Positions 1 through 9,508 of a DNA stretch of 64,000 nt are shown one piece after another (position 1 is the first letter of the stretch; every line of letters starts with the position of its first letter). The DNA comes from Salinicola aestuarinus. Lineage in GTDB: Bacteria > Pseudomonadota > Gammaproteobacteria > Pseudomonadales > Halomonadaceae. The notes beneath the pieces were generated by a model, which was given only the letters and a program-made list of their open reading frames with translations, did no database searches and was not told the origin of the DNA. The translations under genes were made by a program, and so were the position numbers. The stretch is from the NCBI RefSeq assembly GCF_003206645.1, contig NZ_PZJP01000005.1:370904-434903 (forward strand), given 5' to 3'.

Positions 1-14
1 TTGCCGGGGTTTTT
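1..14 (+). terminator. Possible 3' half of a terminator from a gene left of the window
   Basis: The window opens with a GC-rich stretch followed directly by six T residues, as in the descending arm and T-tract of a rho-independent terminator read rightwards. The ascending arm would lie outside the window, so the hairpin cannot be confirmed. Confidence 0.3.
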
Positions 15-64
15 TGATGCCCGGGGAAAGGGCCCGGCGAAAGCCGGTGAGTGCACCCGGGTGG

Positions 65-3000
65 TTAGGCGGACGCGTCGTCCGTGCCTCTGGCCGCACG
101 GCTCGCCTGCAGCGTCCGCGTCATCAGCGCGCGCAGCGCGGCAGGGCGAACCGGCTTGAGCAGGATCTGATAGCCGCCGCGCTTGATCTCTTCGGCGACC
201 TCTTCGGTACGGTCGGCCGTGATCACGATGCCGGGCACCGACTGGTCGCAGAGTTCCTCCAGCGCCTCCAGCGCCATCATGCCTGTCACTTCGTTGTCGA
301 GGTGGTAATCGGCCAGAATCGCATCGGGGTCGCCGCCCATGTTGCGGATGGCTGACTTGGCGCCGCCGATGGAGGTTGCGGTGAAGACCTCGCACTCCCA
401 CCCCTCCAGCATGGCCTTCATGCCTTCGAGGATCAGCCGCTCGTTGTCGATGCAGAGGATGCGGGTGCCGACCAGCTTGTTGCCGGCGCGTCGCGGGGCA
501 TTGTCCTCCGGTTTGACCTCGCCACGGCGCGCAACGATCAGCGGCACGGACACCGAGAAGACGGTGCCGGCACCGACCGTCGAGCGCACGCGGATGGGGT
601 GCTCGAGCACCCGGCTCATGCGTTCGGCGATGGAGAGCCCGAGCCCCAGGCCGCGCTCGCTCTCCTTGTGCCGGGAAGCCTGATCGAGCCGGCGAAACTC
701 CTGGAAGATTTCACTGAGCTTCGATTCGGGGATGCCGGGACCGGTGTCCCACACCTCGATCAACACGCGCTCCCCCTGACGCCGGCAGCCGAGCAGCACG
801 CGCCCCTGTTGGGTGTAGCGCAGGGCATTGGAGAGGAAGTTCTGCACGATACGTCGCAGCATCTGCGGGTCGCTGTCGACCCAGTGGCTCGACGGCACCA
901 TGTCCAGATCCAGGCCGCGGTCATCGGCCATCACCTCGAACTCGGCACGCAGCGGCCTGAGAATCTCGGCCAGCGGGAACTCGCTGCGCCGCGGCGTCAG
1001 CGCACCGGCGTCGAGTTTGGAGATGTCGAGCAGCGTCCCGAGCAGCTCCTCGGCGGCCTGCAGCGAGTTGTCGATATGTCCGATCGTGCGCTTATGGTCG
1101 GTGTCCGCGACCTGCTGGCCGAGCGCCGAGGTGAACAGCCGGGCGGCGTTCAGTGGCTGGAGCAGGTCGTGGCTGGCGGCGGCGAGAAAGCGGGTCTTGG
1201 AGGTGTTGGCTTCCTCGGCGGTCTGCTTGGCCTGCAGCAGCGCCTGCTCGGCCTCGGCGCGCACCCGGTTCTCCTGACGTAGCGCAGCGTTGGCCTTCGA
1301 CAGTGCCTGGGTGCGCTCACGCACACGCTCCTCGAGGTTTTCGTTGGTCTCGCGCAGGGCGATCTCCGCCAGTCGGCGCTCGGTGATGTCCTGGTAGAGG
1401 GCGAAGAAGCCGAGAATGCGCCCCCCCTCGCCGAAGTGTGGCGTGTAGGTCACCAGCATATAGCGAACGCCGCCGTCGCCATCGTCCAGGGAGATCTCGA
1501 AGTTCACCCGCTCGCCGCCGAGCGCGCGACGCATCCAGGGCTCGCGCTGACGCGCCGTCGCGCTGGGCATCACGCTATCGACCCGTTCACCGATCACGGC
1601 ATTGCGATCGACGTTCATCGCCGCCTCGTAGGCGCGGTTGGTGAAGAGGTAGCGGCACTCGGTATCGAAGTAGGCGATCAGCGCCGGCACGTTGTCGGTG
1701 TAGATCCGGATGTTGCTCTCGGATCGGATCAGCGCCTCTTCGGTTCGCTTCTGCTGGGTGATGTCCTGGTAGGTGTAGACGAATCCACCGCCGGGCATCG
1801 GGTTGCCCAGCACTTCCAGCACCGTGCCGTCGGGGCGGTAGCGTTCGTAGCGATGCGGCTGGCCGCCGCGGATGTTGTCGAGCAGCTGCTCGACGTGCTC
1901 CTCCGGGTCGCCGGGGCCGTACTCGGCGTTGTGGGCGTTGTAGCGGAAGACCTTTTCCATTGGCGTGCCGACGCGGATCAGGTTGTCCGGAAACCGGAAG
2001 ATCTCGAGGTAGCGCTGGTTCCAGACCACCAGGTTGAGGTTCTGGTCGACCACGCCAATGCCCTGGTTGATGTTCTCGATGGTCGCCTGCAGCAGAGCGC
2101 GGTTGAACTCCAGCACCTGCGAGGCTTCGTCGACAATCGAGATGACATCCGAGATACCGATGCCCCGACCCTGCAGCGCCGAGTTGACCACGATCCGCGC
2201 CGAGGATGCGCCGAGTACCGAGGCCAGTAGCTGCTCGGTGAACTGGATCACGTCGATGGAGGCGCGCGCGTTGTTCTCCAGCGGTTTGGCGTTGCGTCTG
2301 GCGTAGTCGTCGAAGGCCCGCTCGACCTGGGCGTGACCGATGAAGCGCTCGCACAGCACCTTGAGGTCGTTGATGGTCGTCGCGCCGGTCCAGGGCCGAT
2401 TGACGGTGGTCTGGCGAGTTTCGATGCTGTCGACGAACAGGGAGGCCTGGATGCGTTCAACCACGCGCTGCGGCGTGAGCTGCGAGATGAAGATGTAAAA
2501 GAACAGATTGAATGCCAGGGACAGCATCACGCCGTGGGCGAAACTGTCGGTGACATTGAGCCCGAAAAGCGACAGCGGCGAGAGCCACTCGATCCCCAGC
2601 GGCCCGCCGGCGAGCCATGCCGTGGGCAGCAGTCCCGCGCGAATCAGCGCCGGCATCAGCAGGGTGTAGGCCCAGATCGCGAAGCCGACATTGAGCCCCG
2701 TCACCACGCCGAGGCGGTTACCCCGCTTCCAGTAGAGTCCGCCGAGCAGGGCCGGCGCGAACTGGGCGGCGGCAGCAAGCGAGAGCATGCCGGTGGCGGC
2801 GAGCGAGCTGTACTCGGCGACCAGCTGATAGAAGAGGTAGGCGAGCACCAGAATCCCGCCGATGGTGATGCGTCGTGCCATCAGCACCACGCGGCCGTAG
2901 TCGCGGGACTTCTCCTCGAACCAGCGCAGCCTGAACAGAGCCGGCATCACCAGCTCGTTGGAGATCATGATCGCATTGGCAACCGCCGCCATGATCACCA

Positions 3001-4030
3001 TGCCGGTGGCTGCCGACAGGCCGCCGACGAAGGTGAGCATGGCGAGCCACGGCTGATCGGCGACGATCGGCAGCGCCAGCACGTAGCTGTCCGGCGACAG
3101 GTCGGTATCGCCGAATAGCGTCAGCCCCGCCCCCGCCAGTGGCAGCACGAAGAAACCGATCAGCAGCAGATAGAGCGGGAAGAGCCAGCGTGCGCGCTTG
3201 GCATCATCGGTATGGGTGTTCTCGACCACCGTAATGTGGAACTGCCTGGGCAGACAGAATACCGCCAGCATCGCCAGCAGCGTCTGCGTCCAGAGACCGG
3301 TATTGAGATTCTGCTCGGTGAGCTGCTGCTGCAGCTGCAGATAGGTGTCCGCCCGGTTGAGCAGTGAGCCGAGCCCGTCGAACATGCCCCAGGTGACGTA
3401 GGCGCCGAGCGCCAGAAACGCGCCCAGCTTGACCAGCGCCTCGAAGGCGACCGCCTGGATCAGTCCTTCGTGGTGTTCGGTGGCGTTGGTGTCGCGGGTG
3501 CCAAAGAGTATCGCGAAGGCCGCCATGACGATGGCGATGTAGAACGCGGTGTCGTCGACGATGGGGGTACGGATCGTCTGGCCGTCGTTGGTCATGACCT
3601 GAAACGCGCTCGAAACGGCTTTCAGCTGCAGTGCGATGTAGGGCAGCGTGCCAACCAGCGCGATGAGGCTGGCGAATGCCGCCAGCGACTGTGACTTGCC
3701 GTAGCGCGAGGCGATGAAGTCGGCAATCGAGGTGACGTTCTGGCGCTTCGCCACCCGGATCATCTTGCCGATGACCGGCCAGAACAGCAAAAAGGTGAGA
3801 ATCGGCCCCAGGAAGAGACTGGCGAACGACCAGCCCGACGTCGCCGCCTGCCCGACGCTGCCGTAGAACGTCCACGAGGTACAGTAGACCGCGAGCGCCA
3901 GACTGTAGACGATCGGCCGGCGCTTGGCCGGGCCGTTGCGTCGTGCCTGACGATCCCCGCGCCAGGCGATGGCGAACAGCGCGGCCACGTAGAGCAGCGC
4001 CACCACGATCAATAACCCACCCTCGAACAT
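65..4030 (-). CDS. Hybrid sensor histidine kinase with sodium:solute-symporter-like input domain (CrbS/MxtR type)
   Basis: A 1321-residue membrane hybrid kinase. Residues 1-510 are a multi-spanning SSS (PutP-like) domain. Two PAS-like regions follow at about 645-760 and 770-890, the second ending DITERR, then a coiled coil at about 895-945. The HisKA phosphoacceptor is H954 in ASHDLLQP. The ATPase domain shows the N box near 1065, DTGPGIP near 1095 and GLGLGLS near 1130. A C-terminal receiver has its acceptor at D1241 (ILADYHLD) and the conserved lysine at K1292. Kinases of this architecture (CrbS in Vibrio, MxtR in Pseudomonas) control acetate metabolism with a LuxR-type partner. The SSS transporter downstream fits that role, but no cognate response regulator is in the window. 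I infer the acetate link from architecture and neighbours. The ATG is the only start that preserves the first helix. Confidence 0.88.
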   Translation of the reverse strand: MFEGGLLIVVALLYVAALFAIAWRGDRQARRNGPAKRRPIVYSLALAVYCTSWTFYGSVGQAATSGWSFASLFLGPILTFLLFWPVIGKMIRVAKRQNVTSIADFIASRYGKSQSLAAFASLIALVGTLPYIALQLKAVSSAFQVMTNDGQTIRTPIVDDTAFYIAIVMAAFAILFGTRDTNATEHHEGLIQAVAFEALVKLGAFLALGAYVTWGMFDGLGSLLNRADTYLQLQQQLTEQNLNTGLWTQTLLAMLAVFCLPRQFHITVVENTHTDDAKRARWLFPLYLLLIGFFVLPLAGAGLTLFGDTDLSPDSYVLALPIVADQPWLAMLTFVGGLSAATGMVIMAAVANAIMISNELVMPALFRLRWFEEKSRDYGRVVLMARRITIGGILVLAYLFYQLVAEYSSLAATGMLSLAAAAQFAPALLGGLYWKRGNRLGVVTGLNVGFAIWAYTLLMPALIRAGLLPTAWLAGGPLGIEWLSPLSLFGLNVTDSFAHGVMLSLAFNLFFYIFISQLTPQRVVERIQASLFVDSIETRQTTVNRPWTGATTINDLKVLCERFIGHAQVERAFDDYARRNAKPLENNARASIDVIQFTEQLLASVLGASSARIVVNSALQGRGIGISDVISIVDEASQVLEFNRALLQATIENINQGIGVVDQNLNLVVWNQRYLEIFRFPDNLIRVGTPMEKVFRYNAHNAEYGPGDPEEHVEQLLDNIRGGQPHRYERYRPDGTVLEVLGNPMPGGGFVYTYQDITQQKRTEEALIRSESNIRIYTDNVPALIAYFDTECRYLFTNRAYEAAMNVDRNAVIGERVDSVMPSATARQREPWMRRALGGERVNFEISLDDGDGGVRYMLVTYTPHFGEGGRILGFFALYQDITERRLAEIALRETNENLEERVRERTQALSKANAALRQENRVRAEAEQALLQAKQTAEEANTSKTRFLAAASHDLLQPLNAARLFTSALGQQVADTDHKRTIGHIDNSLQAAEELLGTLLDISKLDAGALTPRRSEFPLAEILRPLRAEFEVMADDRGLDLDMVPSSHWVDSDPQMLRRIVQNFLSNALRYTQQGRVLLGCRRQGERVLIEVWDTGPGIPESKLSEIFQEFRRLDQASRHKESERGLGLGLSIAERMSRVLEHPIRVRSTVGAGTVFSVSVPLIVARRGEVKPEDNAPRRAGNKLVGTRILCIDNERLILEGMKAMLEGWECEVFTATSIGGAKSAIRNMGGDPDAILADYHLDNEVTGMMALEALEELCDQSVPGIVITADRTEEVAEEIKRGGYQILLKPVRPAALRALMTRTLQASRAARGTDDASA

Positions 4031-4126
4031 CGATTGTCTCCCTAGACCGATGGCTATCCCTGGATACCTGGGTTCTGACTGTCCGTCAGGACCTTGCGAG
4101 TCGTGAATTGGCGGCCGAGTGCGATA

Positions 4127-4642
4127 TCAGCCTTTGGAACAGACCGCCTGACGCTGCGGGTCGTTCTCCTCGAGCTGACGCAGACGGTCCAGGTCGGGCC
4201 GACGACGCGCCCCGATGAGTGGCACGCGCTCACCGGCGCTGCAGTTCATCAGATAGGCCTGATGCGTCAGCACGTCGCGATACTGCCTCTCGAAGCGATA
4301 GAGAATGAACTCGACCAGGCGGTCGCCATTGGCCCTGGATTCCCGCAGTGTGTCCCGGTCCACCACGCTGAACGCCGTGGTCAGGGGGTAGCGATAGGTC
4401 CAGGGGCGCCACAGCATCCGGCTCTGCTCGGTAGAGACCACTTGCGCCGATTCCGGCAGCTGCTGGCGCTTGTTGTCATACCAGTCGTACTCGTAGTGGA
4501 TCTGGTAGGCCAGCAGGCCCAGCCCCGCGAACGCCGGGATCATCCAGCGCGGCAGACGCCTGCCACTGAGAGCGCGCAACAGCAGCGCAATACCGGCCGC
4601 GCCAAGTGCCGCGGAGGCTGCCGCCACCCAATGCCATATCAT
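4127..4642 (-). CDS. Small membrane-anchored protein of unknown function
   Basis: A 171-residue protein I do not recognise. It has hydrophobic segments at about residues 4-24 and 34-48, then a hydrophilic domain rich in Arg, Asp and Tyr with a YEYDWYDNKRQQLP stretch just after the second helix. That suggests a domain held at the membrane, probably on the periplasmic side. An AAGGA ribosome site lies 7 bases before the ATG. It sits between the symporter operon and the sensor kinase on the same strand, after a strong hairpin at 4662-4690, so it probably has its own promoter or relies on read-through. Confidence 0.7.
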   Translation of the reverse strand: MIWHWVAAASAALGAAGIALLLRALSGRRLPRWMIPAFAGLGLLAYQIHYEYDWYDNKRQQLPESAQVVSTEQSRMLWRPWTYRYPLTTAFSVVDRDTLRESRANGDRLVEFILYRFERQYRDVLTHQAYLMNCSAGERVPLIGARRRPDLDRLRQLEENDPQRQAVCSKG

Positions 4643-4661
4643 GATGAATCCTTACTCAAAG

Positions 4662-4690
4662 AATCGGGCTTCCCGCTGGGAAGCCCGATT
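4662..4690 (-). terminator. Rho-independent-like hairpin after the symporter gene
   Basis: A perfect 13-bp inverted repeat (AATCGGGCTTCCC / GGGAAGCCCGATT) with a 3-base loop. On the minus strand it is followed by TTCTTT-like sequence within a few bases. It lies between the end of the symporter gene (4735) and the next start (4642), so it probably ends or attenuates the symporter transcript. Confidence 0.65.
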
Positions 4691-4734
4691 GGATTCGCGC
4701 CGATCCGCCTGGCGCATCAGGGAAGCATTGTCGC

Positions 4735-6516
4735 TTAGTGATCGATCGCGGCACCAGCCCCCTTGGGATAGCGCACACTCTCCACCAGATCCTGAATGTG
4801 CTGCGGCGGCTCCTCGGTAGCGCTGGAGACCATGTAGGCCACGGCGAAGTTGAGGATCGCCCCCACTGCGCCAATGGAGAGCGGCGAGATGCCCAGTACC
4901 CAGTTGGCCGCGCTGTCCTCGAGGTTGTTGGTCCCGGGGATGAAGAACCAGCCCTTATAGACGAAGATATACACCAAAGTGAAGATCAGGCCGGAAAGCA
5001 TGCCGGCGATCGCCCCCTTGTTGTTGATCCGCTTGGAGAAGATTCCCATCATTAGGGCCGGGAACAGCGAGGCGGCGGCGATACCGAAGGCCAGTGCCAC
5101 CACCTGGGCGGCGAAGCCGGGAGGATTCACGCCGAGATAGGTCGCGACGACAATGGCCACGGACATCGAGATGCGTGCTGCCCGGAGTTCGCCCTTCTCG
5201 GTGATCTTCGGGTTGATCGCGCCCTTGATCAGGTCATGACTGATGGCCGAGGAGATCGCCAGCAACAGGCCAGCCGCGGTGGATAGCGCTGCCGCGAGGC
5301 CGCCTGCAGCAATCAAGCCCACGACCCAGCCTGGGAGATTGGCGATTTCGGGGTTGGCCAGCACCAGAATGTCATTGCTGACAACCAGCTCGTTGCCCTG
5401 CCAGCCACGATCCGAGTAGTCGGTGGCGTCGTTGTAGAGCTGGATATTGCCGTCGTTGTTCTTGTCATCGAAGGAGATCAGCCCCGTCTCCTCCCAGGTG
5501 CGAATCCAGTCGGGACGGTCTGCGTAGGCGATCGGATTGGCGACGGCATCCTCATAGTTCTCGACCTGCGCGGCCATGTCCGGATAGATGGTCGTCACCA
5601 GGTTGAGGCGGGCCATCGACGCCACGGCGGGGGCAGTCAGGTAGAGCAGGCCGATGAATACCAGAGCCCAGCCAGCCGACCAGCGCGCATCGGCAACCTT
5701 GGGAACGGTGAAGAATCGCATGATGACGTGCGGCAGTCCCGCGGTGCCGATCATCAGCGATAACGTGAACAGCACCATGTTCAGCTTGTTGTCGACCATC
5801 GCCGTGTATTCATTGAAGCCCAGTGCGACGACGACCTCGTTGAGCTTGTCCAGCAGCGGCTCACCGGACGCGGTGTGGTCGGAGAACAGGCCCAGCGGCG
5901 GGATCGGGTTGTCGGTGAGCTCCAGCGAAATAAACACCGCCGGGATGGTGTAGGCGACGATCAGTACGATGTACTGCGCCACCTGGGTGTAGGTGATGCC
6001 CTTCATGCCACCCAGCACCGAGTAGAAGAACACCACGATGGCGGCAATGATCAGACCGGTCGTCGCGTCGACTTCGAGAAAGCGCGAGAAGGCAACGCCG
6101 GCACCGGCCATCTGACCGATAACGTAAGTCAGCGAGGCGACGATCAGACAGATCACGGCGACCATGCGTGCCGATCGACTGTAGAAGCGGTCGCCGATGA
6201 ATTCAGGGACGGTGAACTTGCCGAACTTGCGCAAGTACGGGGCCAGCAGCAACGCCAACAGGACGTAGCCACCGGTCCAGCCCATCAGGAAGGTAGAAGC
6301 GCCATAACCTGCCGAGGCGATGATGCCCGCCATGGAGATGAATGAGGCGGCGGACATCCAGTCGGCGCCGATCGCCATGCCGTTGGTGATCGGGTGAACG
6401 CCACCGCCGGCGACGTAGAAATCTTTGGTCGAACCGGCCTTGGCCCAGATCGCAATGCCGATGTAAATGGCGAAGGAGCCGCCAACAAAGAGGACGTTAA
6501 TCGCAAATTGACTCAT
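4735..6516 (-). CDS. Sodium:solute symporter, large subunit (VC_2705-type, acetate/carboxylate class)
   Basis: A 593-residue SSS-family transporter with at least a dozen hydrophobic segments along its length, related to the acetate permease ActP. It begins MSQFAINVLFVGG and carries the family segment ADWMSAASFISMAG near residues 52-65. Residues of about 320-380 form a hydrophilic, Asp/Asn-rich loop (FDDKNNDGNIQLYND) that classic ActP lacks. This class is typically encoded with a small DUF4212 partner, and here the partner ends 6 bases upstream on the same strand. The pair probably imports acetate or another short carboxylate with sodium. The substrate is inferred from family and from the sensor kinase nearby. 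ATG start. Confidence 0.88.
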   Translation of the reverse strand: MSQFAINVLFVGGSFAIYIGIAIWAKAGSTKDFYVAGGGVHPITNGMAIGADWMSAASFISMAGIIASAGYGASTFLMGWTGGYVLLALLLAPYLRKFGKFTVPEFIGDRFYSRSARMVAVICLIVASLTYVIGQMAGAGVAFSRFLEVDATTGLIIAAIVVFFYSVLGGMKGITYTQVAQYIVLIVAYTIPAVFISLELTDNPIPPLGLFSDHTASGEPLLDKLNEVVVALGFNEYTAMVDNKLNMVLFTLSLMIGTAGLPHVIMRFFTVPKVADARWSAGWALVFIGLLYLTAPAVASMARLNLVTTIYPDMAAQVENYEDAVANPIAYADRPDWIRTWEETGLISFDDKNNDGNIQLYNDATDYSDRGWQGNELVVSNDILVLANPEIANLPGWVVGLIAAGGLAAALSTAAGLLLAISSAISHDLIKGAINPKITEKGELRAARISMSVAIVVATYLGVNPPGFAAQVVALAFGIAAASLFPALMMGIFSKRINNKGAIAGMLSGLIFTLVYIFVYKGWFFIPGTNNLEDSAANWVLGISPLSIGAVGAILNFAVAYMVSSATEEPPQHIQDLVESVRYPKGAGAAIDH

Positions 6517-6522
6517 GCCGGA

Positions 6523-6783
6523 TTACTCCCCAAGGCCGAATTGTTTGTCCAGCCGGTTCATCTTCCAGGCATAGAAGAAAATCAAGCCGATGAAAATCAG
6601 AATGGAGCCCTGTTGCGCGAACCAGAACCCCAGGTCCGTGCCGCCGACGGATATGCCCGCGAGCAGGGGGCGCAGCAGGATGGCGCCACCATAGGAGGCC
6701 AGCGCCCAGACAATCAGGCAGCCGGTTATCAGGCGAAGGTTCGCCTTCCAATAGGCAGCAGCGTTGGATTTGTCATCTGCCAT
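6523..6783 (-). CDS. DUF4212 small subunit of sodium:solute symporter
   Basis: An 86-residue protein starting MADDKSNAAAYWKANLRLI. It has two transmembrane segments (about residues 17-38 and 50-72) and ends LDKQFGLGE. This is the small partner of two-component SSS transporters. I chose the ATG at 6783 over longer in-frame starts because GGAGA sits about 9 bases upstream and the family begins with this YWxxNLRL stretch. It is the first gene of the symporter operon, 6 bases ahead of the large subunit. Confidence 0.88.
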   Translation of the reverse strand: MADDKSNAAAYWKANLRLITGCLIVWALASYGGAILLRPLLAGISVGGTDLGFWFAQQGSILIFIGLIFFYAWKMNRLDKQFGLGE

Positions 6784-7679
6784 ATTCTTGTTCTCCGCGT
6801 CATTCAAGATGGATGGGAATGTCACTCGGGCCTGCTTGGTTGAGTCGTTCCTCTTTCCTGCCAACTCTGTCACTACATCGACGTCTGTCGGTGTTTCAAC
6901 GGGAATCGAGTAGCGCACGATTTATGGGTTGTTACTGTTCATCATTCCACGGCGGCGAAAACCGGCGTTGTCGTGCCACACATAAAACCGTTTTCCACGT
7001 CACTCACTCATGCATGAAGGTCGCTTGTGATCGCCATTACCGTGCATTACTCAATAGCGACATTGAGAAGCAAGAACAAGCAGTTAAATACCCGACCTTA
7101 GTATGGCGGCCTGCTGTCGCGAGTGAGTCTGCACTCAGTTCGCGGGGATTTAATTAATCGACTATGTGAATAGTTCGGAAAGCCCATAAGACCCTATTGC
7201 GGTCTATACCACGATAGTCGCGAGTTTCATGGCGCGACGACGTTTCATCGGGCCGAAAGAGATGAATTATTAGCGCGCTTTTGGTCAGTCGTCGAAAGGT
7301 TCGGACAATCTTCTCCCATCTGAAAATTCGGTGATCGAAGACGTCACGGAAAATCACCGCTATCAATCGACGTATGTCAGTACGACACCCTGATGGAAAC
7401 TCTCTGCGATAAATTGATGTCAAAATCAGTCGCGTGAAGAAGATGGCGGGAATAGAATTTCATAACAGTGGATCGATAGTGACGTCTCCTGGCGTTTGGT
7501 TCTTTGCGCCCTTTTTAGGGGGAAATTGACTTGCCCAAGCTGACGACAGCGGGAACGGGCCGCAAAGAGGCATCCCGGTCTGGCCGGCAGCGCCTGGAAC
7601 CCTGCCGCGATCATCATTCGGGGCTTGCGCTGCTGGACATCCGACCGTGGTCCGGCGTCGTGGCGGCGAGGCTCCGATA
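6784..7679. other. Divergent intergenic region (about 900 bp), probably regulatory
   Basis: This gap separates the leftward symporter operon from the rightward cNMP/CBS/DUF294 gene and looks visibly more AT-rich than its surroundings. Short open frames exist on both strands, but none has a recognisable product or a good ribosome site. It should hold promoters for both directions. A CRP-like half site (TGTGA, six bases, TTACC) at 7026-7041 matches the consensus well on one side only. Confidence 0.5.
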
Positions 7680-9497
7680 ATGGTCGACATCGATCTTTCT
7701 CAGCCTCCTTTCACGCTGCTCGACGATAGCGGGCGTGAGCGTGTGGTTCATGGCGTCGACCTGCGCTATTTCAGTCGCGACGAGATCATTCTCGAGGCTG
7801 GCCAGCCTGGCGAGTTCGTCTACATGATTCACAAGGGCGAGGTTGCGGAGTTCGATCCTCACGCGCCGTGTGATCAGTCGCGCATTGCCCATTACACGGC
7901 AGGCGACCTGTTTGGTGCTATCAGCATTCTCAAGGGAAACAGTCGATATCGCTTCGTGGTAGAGCAGGAAAGTCTCTGCTATGCGATGCCCAAGTCACTC
8001 TTCGAGCGCCTTTGTGACGATTACCCGACTTTCGCCGAATTCTTCCGGCGGGGGCTGGCGCAAAAGGCCCGCCTGTTGGCCGAGCGTCGCATCGACAGTG
8101 GCGTGAACATGGCGGGTTTCATGCTCGCGCGGGTCAGCGAGTGCATGCGGGCACCTTTGATCGTCGATGCGGCCACCACCATCGCCATGGCGGTCGGCCG
8201 GCTCAACGAGAGCCATGCCGATAGTCTGTTGGTTGGCAAGGACGGGCGCTTCGGCGTGGTGACCAAAACCGATCTGCTCAATGCCTTGGTGACGGAAGGC
8301 GCGACGCAGGCGAGTCCGGTCGTCGCGATCGCCCACTTCGAGCTGATTGTCACGGGTTCCGATCAGTATCTGTTCGAAGCGCTGGTACAGATGACCCGAC
8401 ATCGGGTGGCCAGGGTCGTGGTGGTCGAATGGGGGCGGCCGGTCGGCGTGGTGGAGTTGACCGATGTGCTCAGCCATTTCTCGAGCCGCTCCTACATGGT
8501 CGGTCTCGAGCTCGAGAAGGCCGATGATCTCGACGCGCTGGCCCGCGCCAGCGCGAGGCTGCCGGAGTTGGTCCAGACGCTGATGGCCCAGGGGGTGAAG
8601 CTCCGATTCGTCATGGACCTGTTGGCAGCGCTCAACGGACGCATCGTCGACAAGGCCTATCAGTTTCTCATCGACCCTCGCTACCGCGACCAGAGCTGCC
8701 TCTTGGTGATGGGCAGTGAAGGGCGCGGCGAACAGATTCTCAAGACCGATCAGGACAATGCACTGATCGTTGCCGACGACAGTGATTGGCCCGATCGCGA
8801 GATCGCCATGCAGCGTTTTACCGAAACGCTGTACACCCTGGGTTACCCGCCGTGTCCGGGCAATATCATGGTCTCGAATTCCGCTTGGGTAGACAGCGAG
8901 AGCGGCTGGCGAAGGACGGTCTCGCGCTGGGTCGAGCGCCGTGATGCTAACTCGCTGATGAACCTCGCGATCATGCTCGATGCCCGTGGCATAGCCGGCG
9001 ATACCCGTCTGCTGGATCGCCTGCGCGAACACCTCTTTGCCAGTTGTTCTCACGATGAACTGCTGCTTTCCCATCTAGCTCGGGCGGCACTGCATTTCGC
9101 CGCGCCACTGACGCTGTTCGGCACGCTCAAGAAACCCAGGCACGGTATCGACATCAAGAAGGGCGGCATCTTTCCGATCGTGCAAGGGGTGCGCACGTTG
9201 GCGCTGGAGTGCCGCATCACCGCGACATCGACCCTGGCCCGATTGGAGGCTCTTGTCGAACAGGGCAGGCTGGAAGCGGACTTTGCCGCGGATCTCGGCG
9301 AGGCGCTGGCGCTATTCGTCGAACTGCGTCTCAAGCAACAACTGCCCCAGCTCGACGGTCGGCAGAACAGCGAAGAACCCAACCAGATCGTGGTTCAGAA
9401 TCTGTCCTCGCTGGACCGCGACCTGCTGCGTCAGGCGCTGCATATCGTCAAGGATTTCCAGCAACGTCTGACGCACCGGTTTCATCTCGAATATTGA
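7680..9497 (+). CDS. Cyclic-nucleotide-binding/CBS/DUF294 nucleotidyltransferase-like signalling protein
   Basis: A 605-residue cytoplasmic protein. It has an N-terminal cNMP-binding fold (about 10-130, with GQPGEFVYMIHKGEV), a CBS pair (about 155-275), a GlnD-like DUF294 nucleotidyltransferase domain at about 320-440, and a C-terminal helical domain. The nucleotidyltransferase signature is visible as GS at 345-346 followed by D357 and D359. An in-frame GTG at 7647 would add 11 residues, but the ATG at 7680 is better placed after GGCGAGG. The family often sits beside two-subunit acetate-type symporters and a DnaQ-like exonuclease, as here, which suggests a regulatory role in carboxylate uptake. 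The biochemical activity is not established. Confidence 0.85.
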   Translation: MVDIDLSQPPFTLLDDSGRERVVHGVDLRYFSRDEIILEAGQPGEFVYMIHKGEVAEFDPHAPCDQSRIAHYTAGDLFGAISILKGNSRYRFVVEQESLCYAMPKSLFERLCDDYPTFAEFFRRGLAQKARLLAERRIDSGVNMAGFMLARVSECMRAPLIVDAATTIAMAVGRLNESHADSLLVGKDGRFGVVTKTDLLNALVTEGATQASPVVAIAHFELIVTGSDQYLFEALVQMTRHRVARVVVVEWGRPVGVVELTDVLSHFSSRSYMVGLELEKADDLDALARASARLPELVQTLMAQGVKLRFVMDLLAALNGRIVDKAYQFLIDPRYRDQSCLLVMGSEGRGEQILKTDQDNALIVADDSDWPDREIAMQRFTETLYTLGYPPCPGNIMVSNSAWVDSESGWRRTVSRWVERRDANSLMNLAIMLDARGIAGDTRLLDRLREHLFASCSHDELLLSHLARAALHFAAPLTLFGTLKKPRHGIDIKKGGIFPIVQGVRTLALECRITATSTLARLEALVEQGRLEADFAADLGEALALFVELRLKQQLPQLDGRQNSEEPNQIVVQNLSSLDRDLLRQALHIVKDFQQRLTHRFHLEY

Positions 9498-9508
9498 CGA
9501 GGGCCGCG

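Noticed and set aside
6966..6982. Sigma-54-like element (minus strand TGGCACG) upstream of the symporter operon
   Set aside because: The -24 half matches well, but the -12 half reads CGCC where a GC in TTGC is required, so it is not a valid sigma-54 promoter.
7026..7041. CRP/Vfr-like site TGTGA-N6-TTACC in the symporter upstream gap
   Set aside because: Only the left half matches; the right half has three of five positions. It is noted in the gap entry but not called.
6813..7617. Several 60-115 residue open frames between the DUF4212 and DUF294 genes
   Set aside because: They overlap each other on both strands, lack ribosome sites and show no protein-like pattern.
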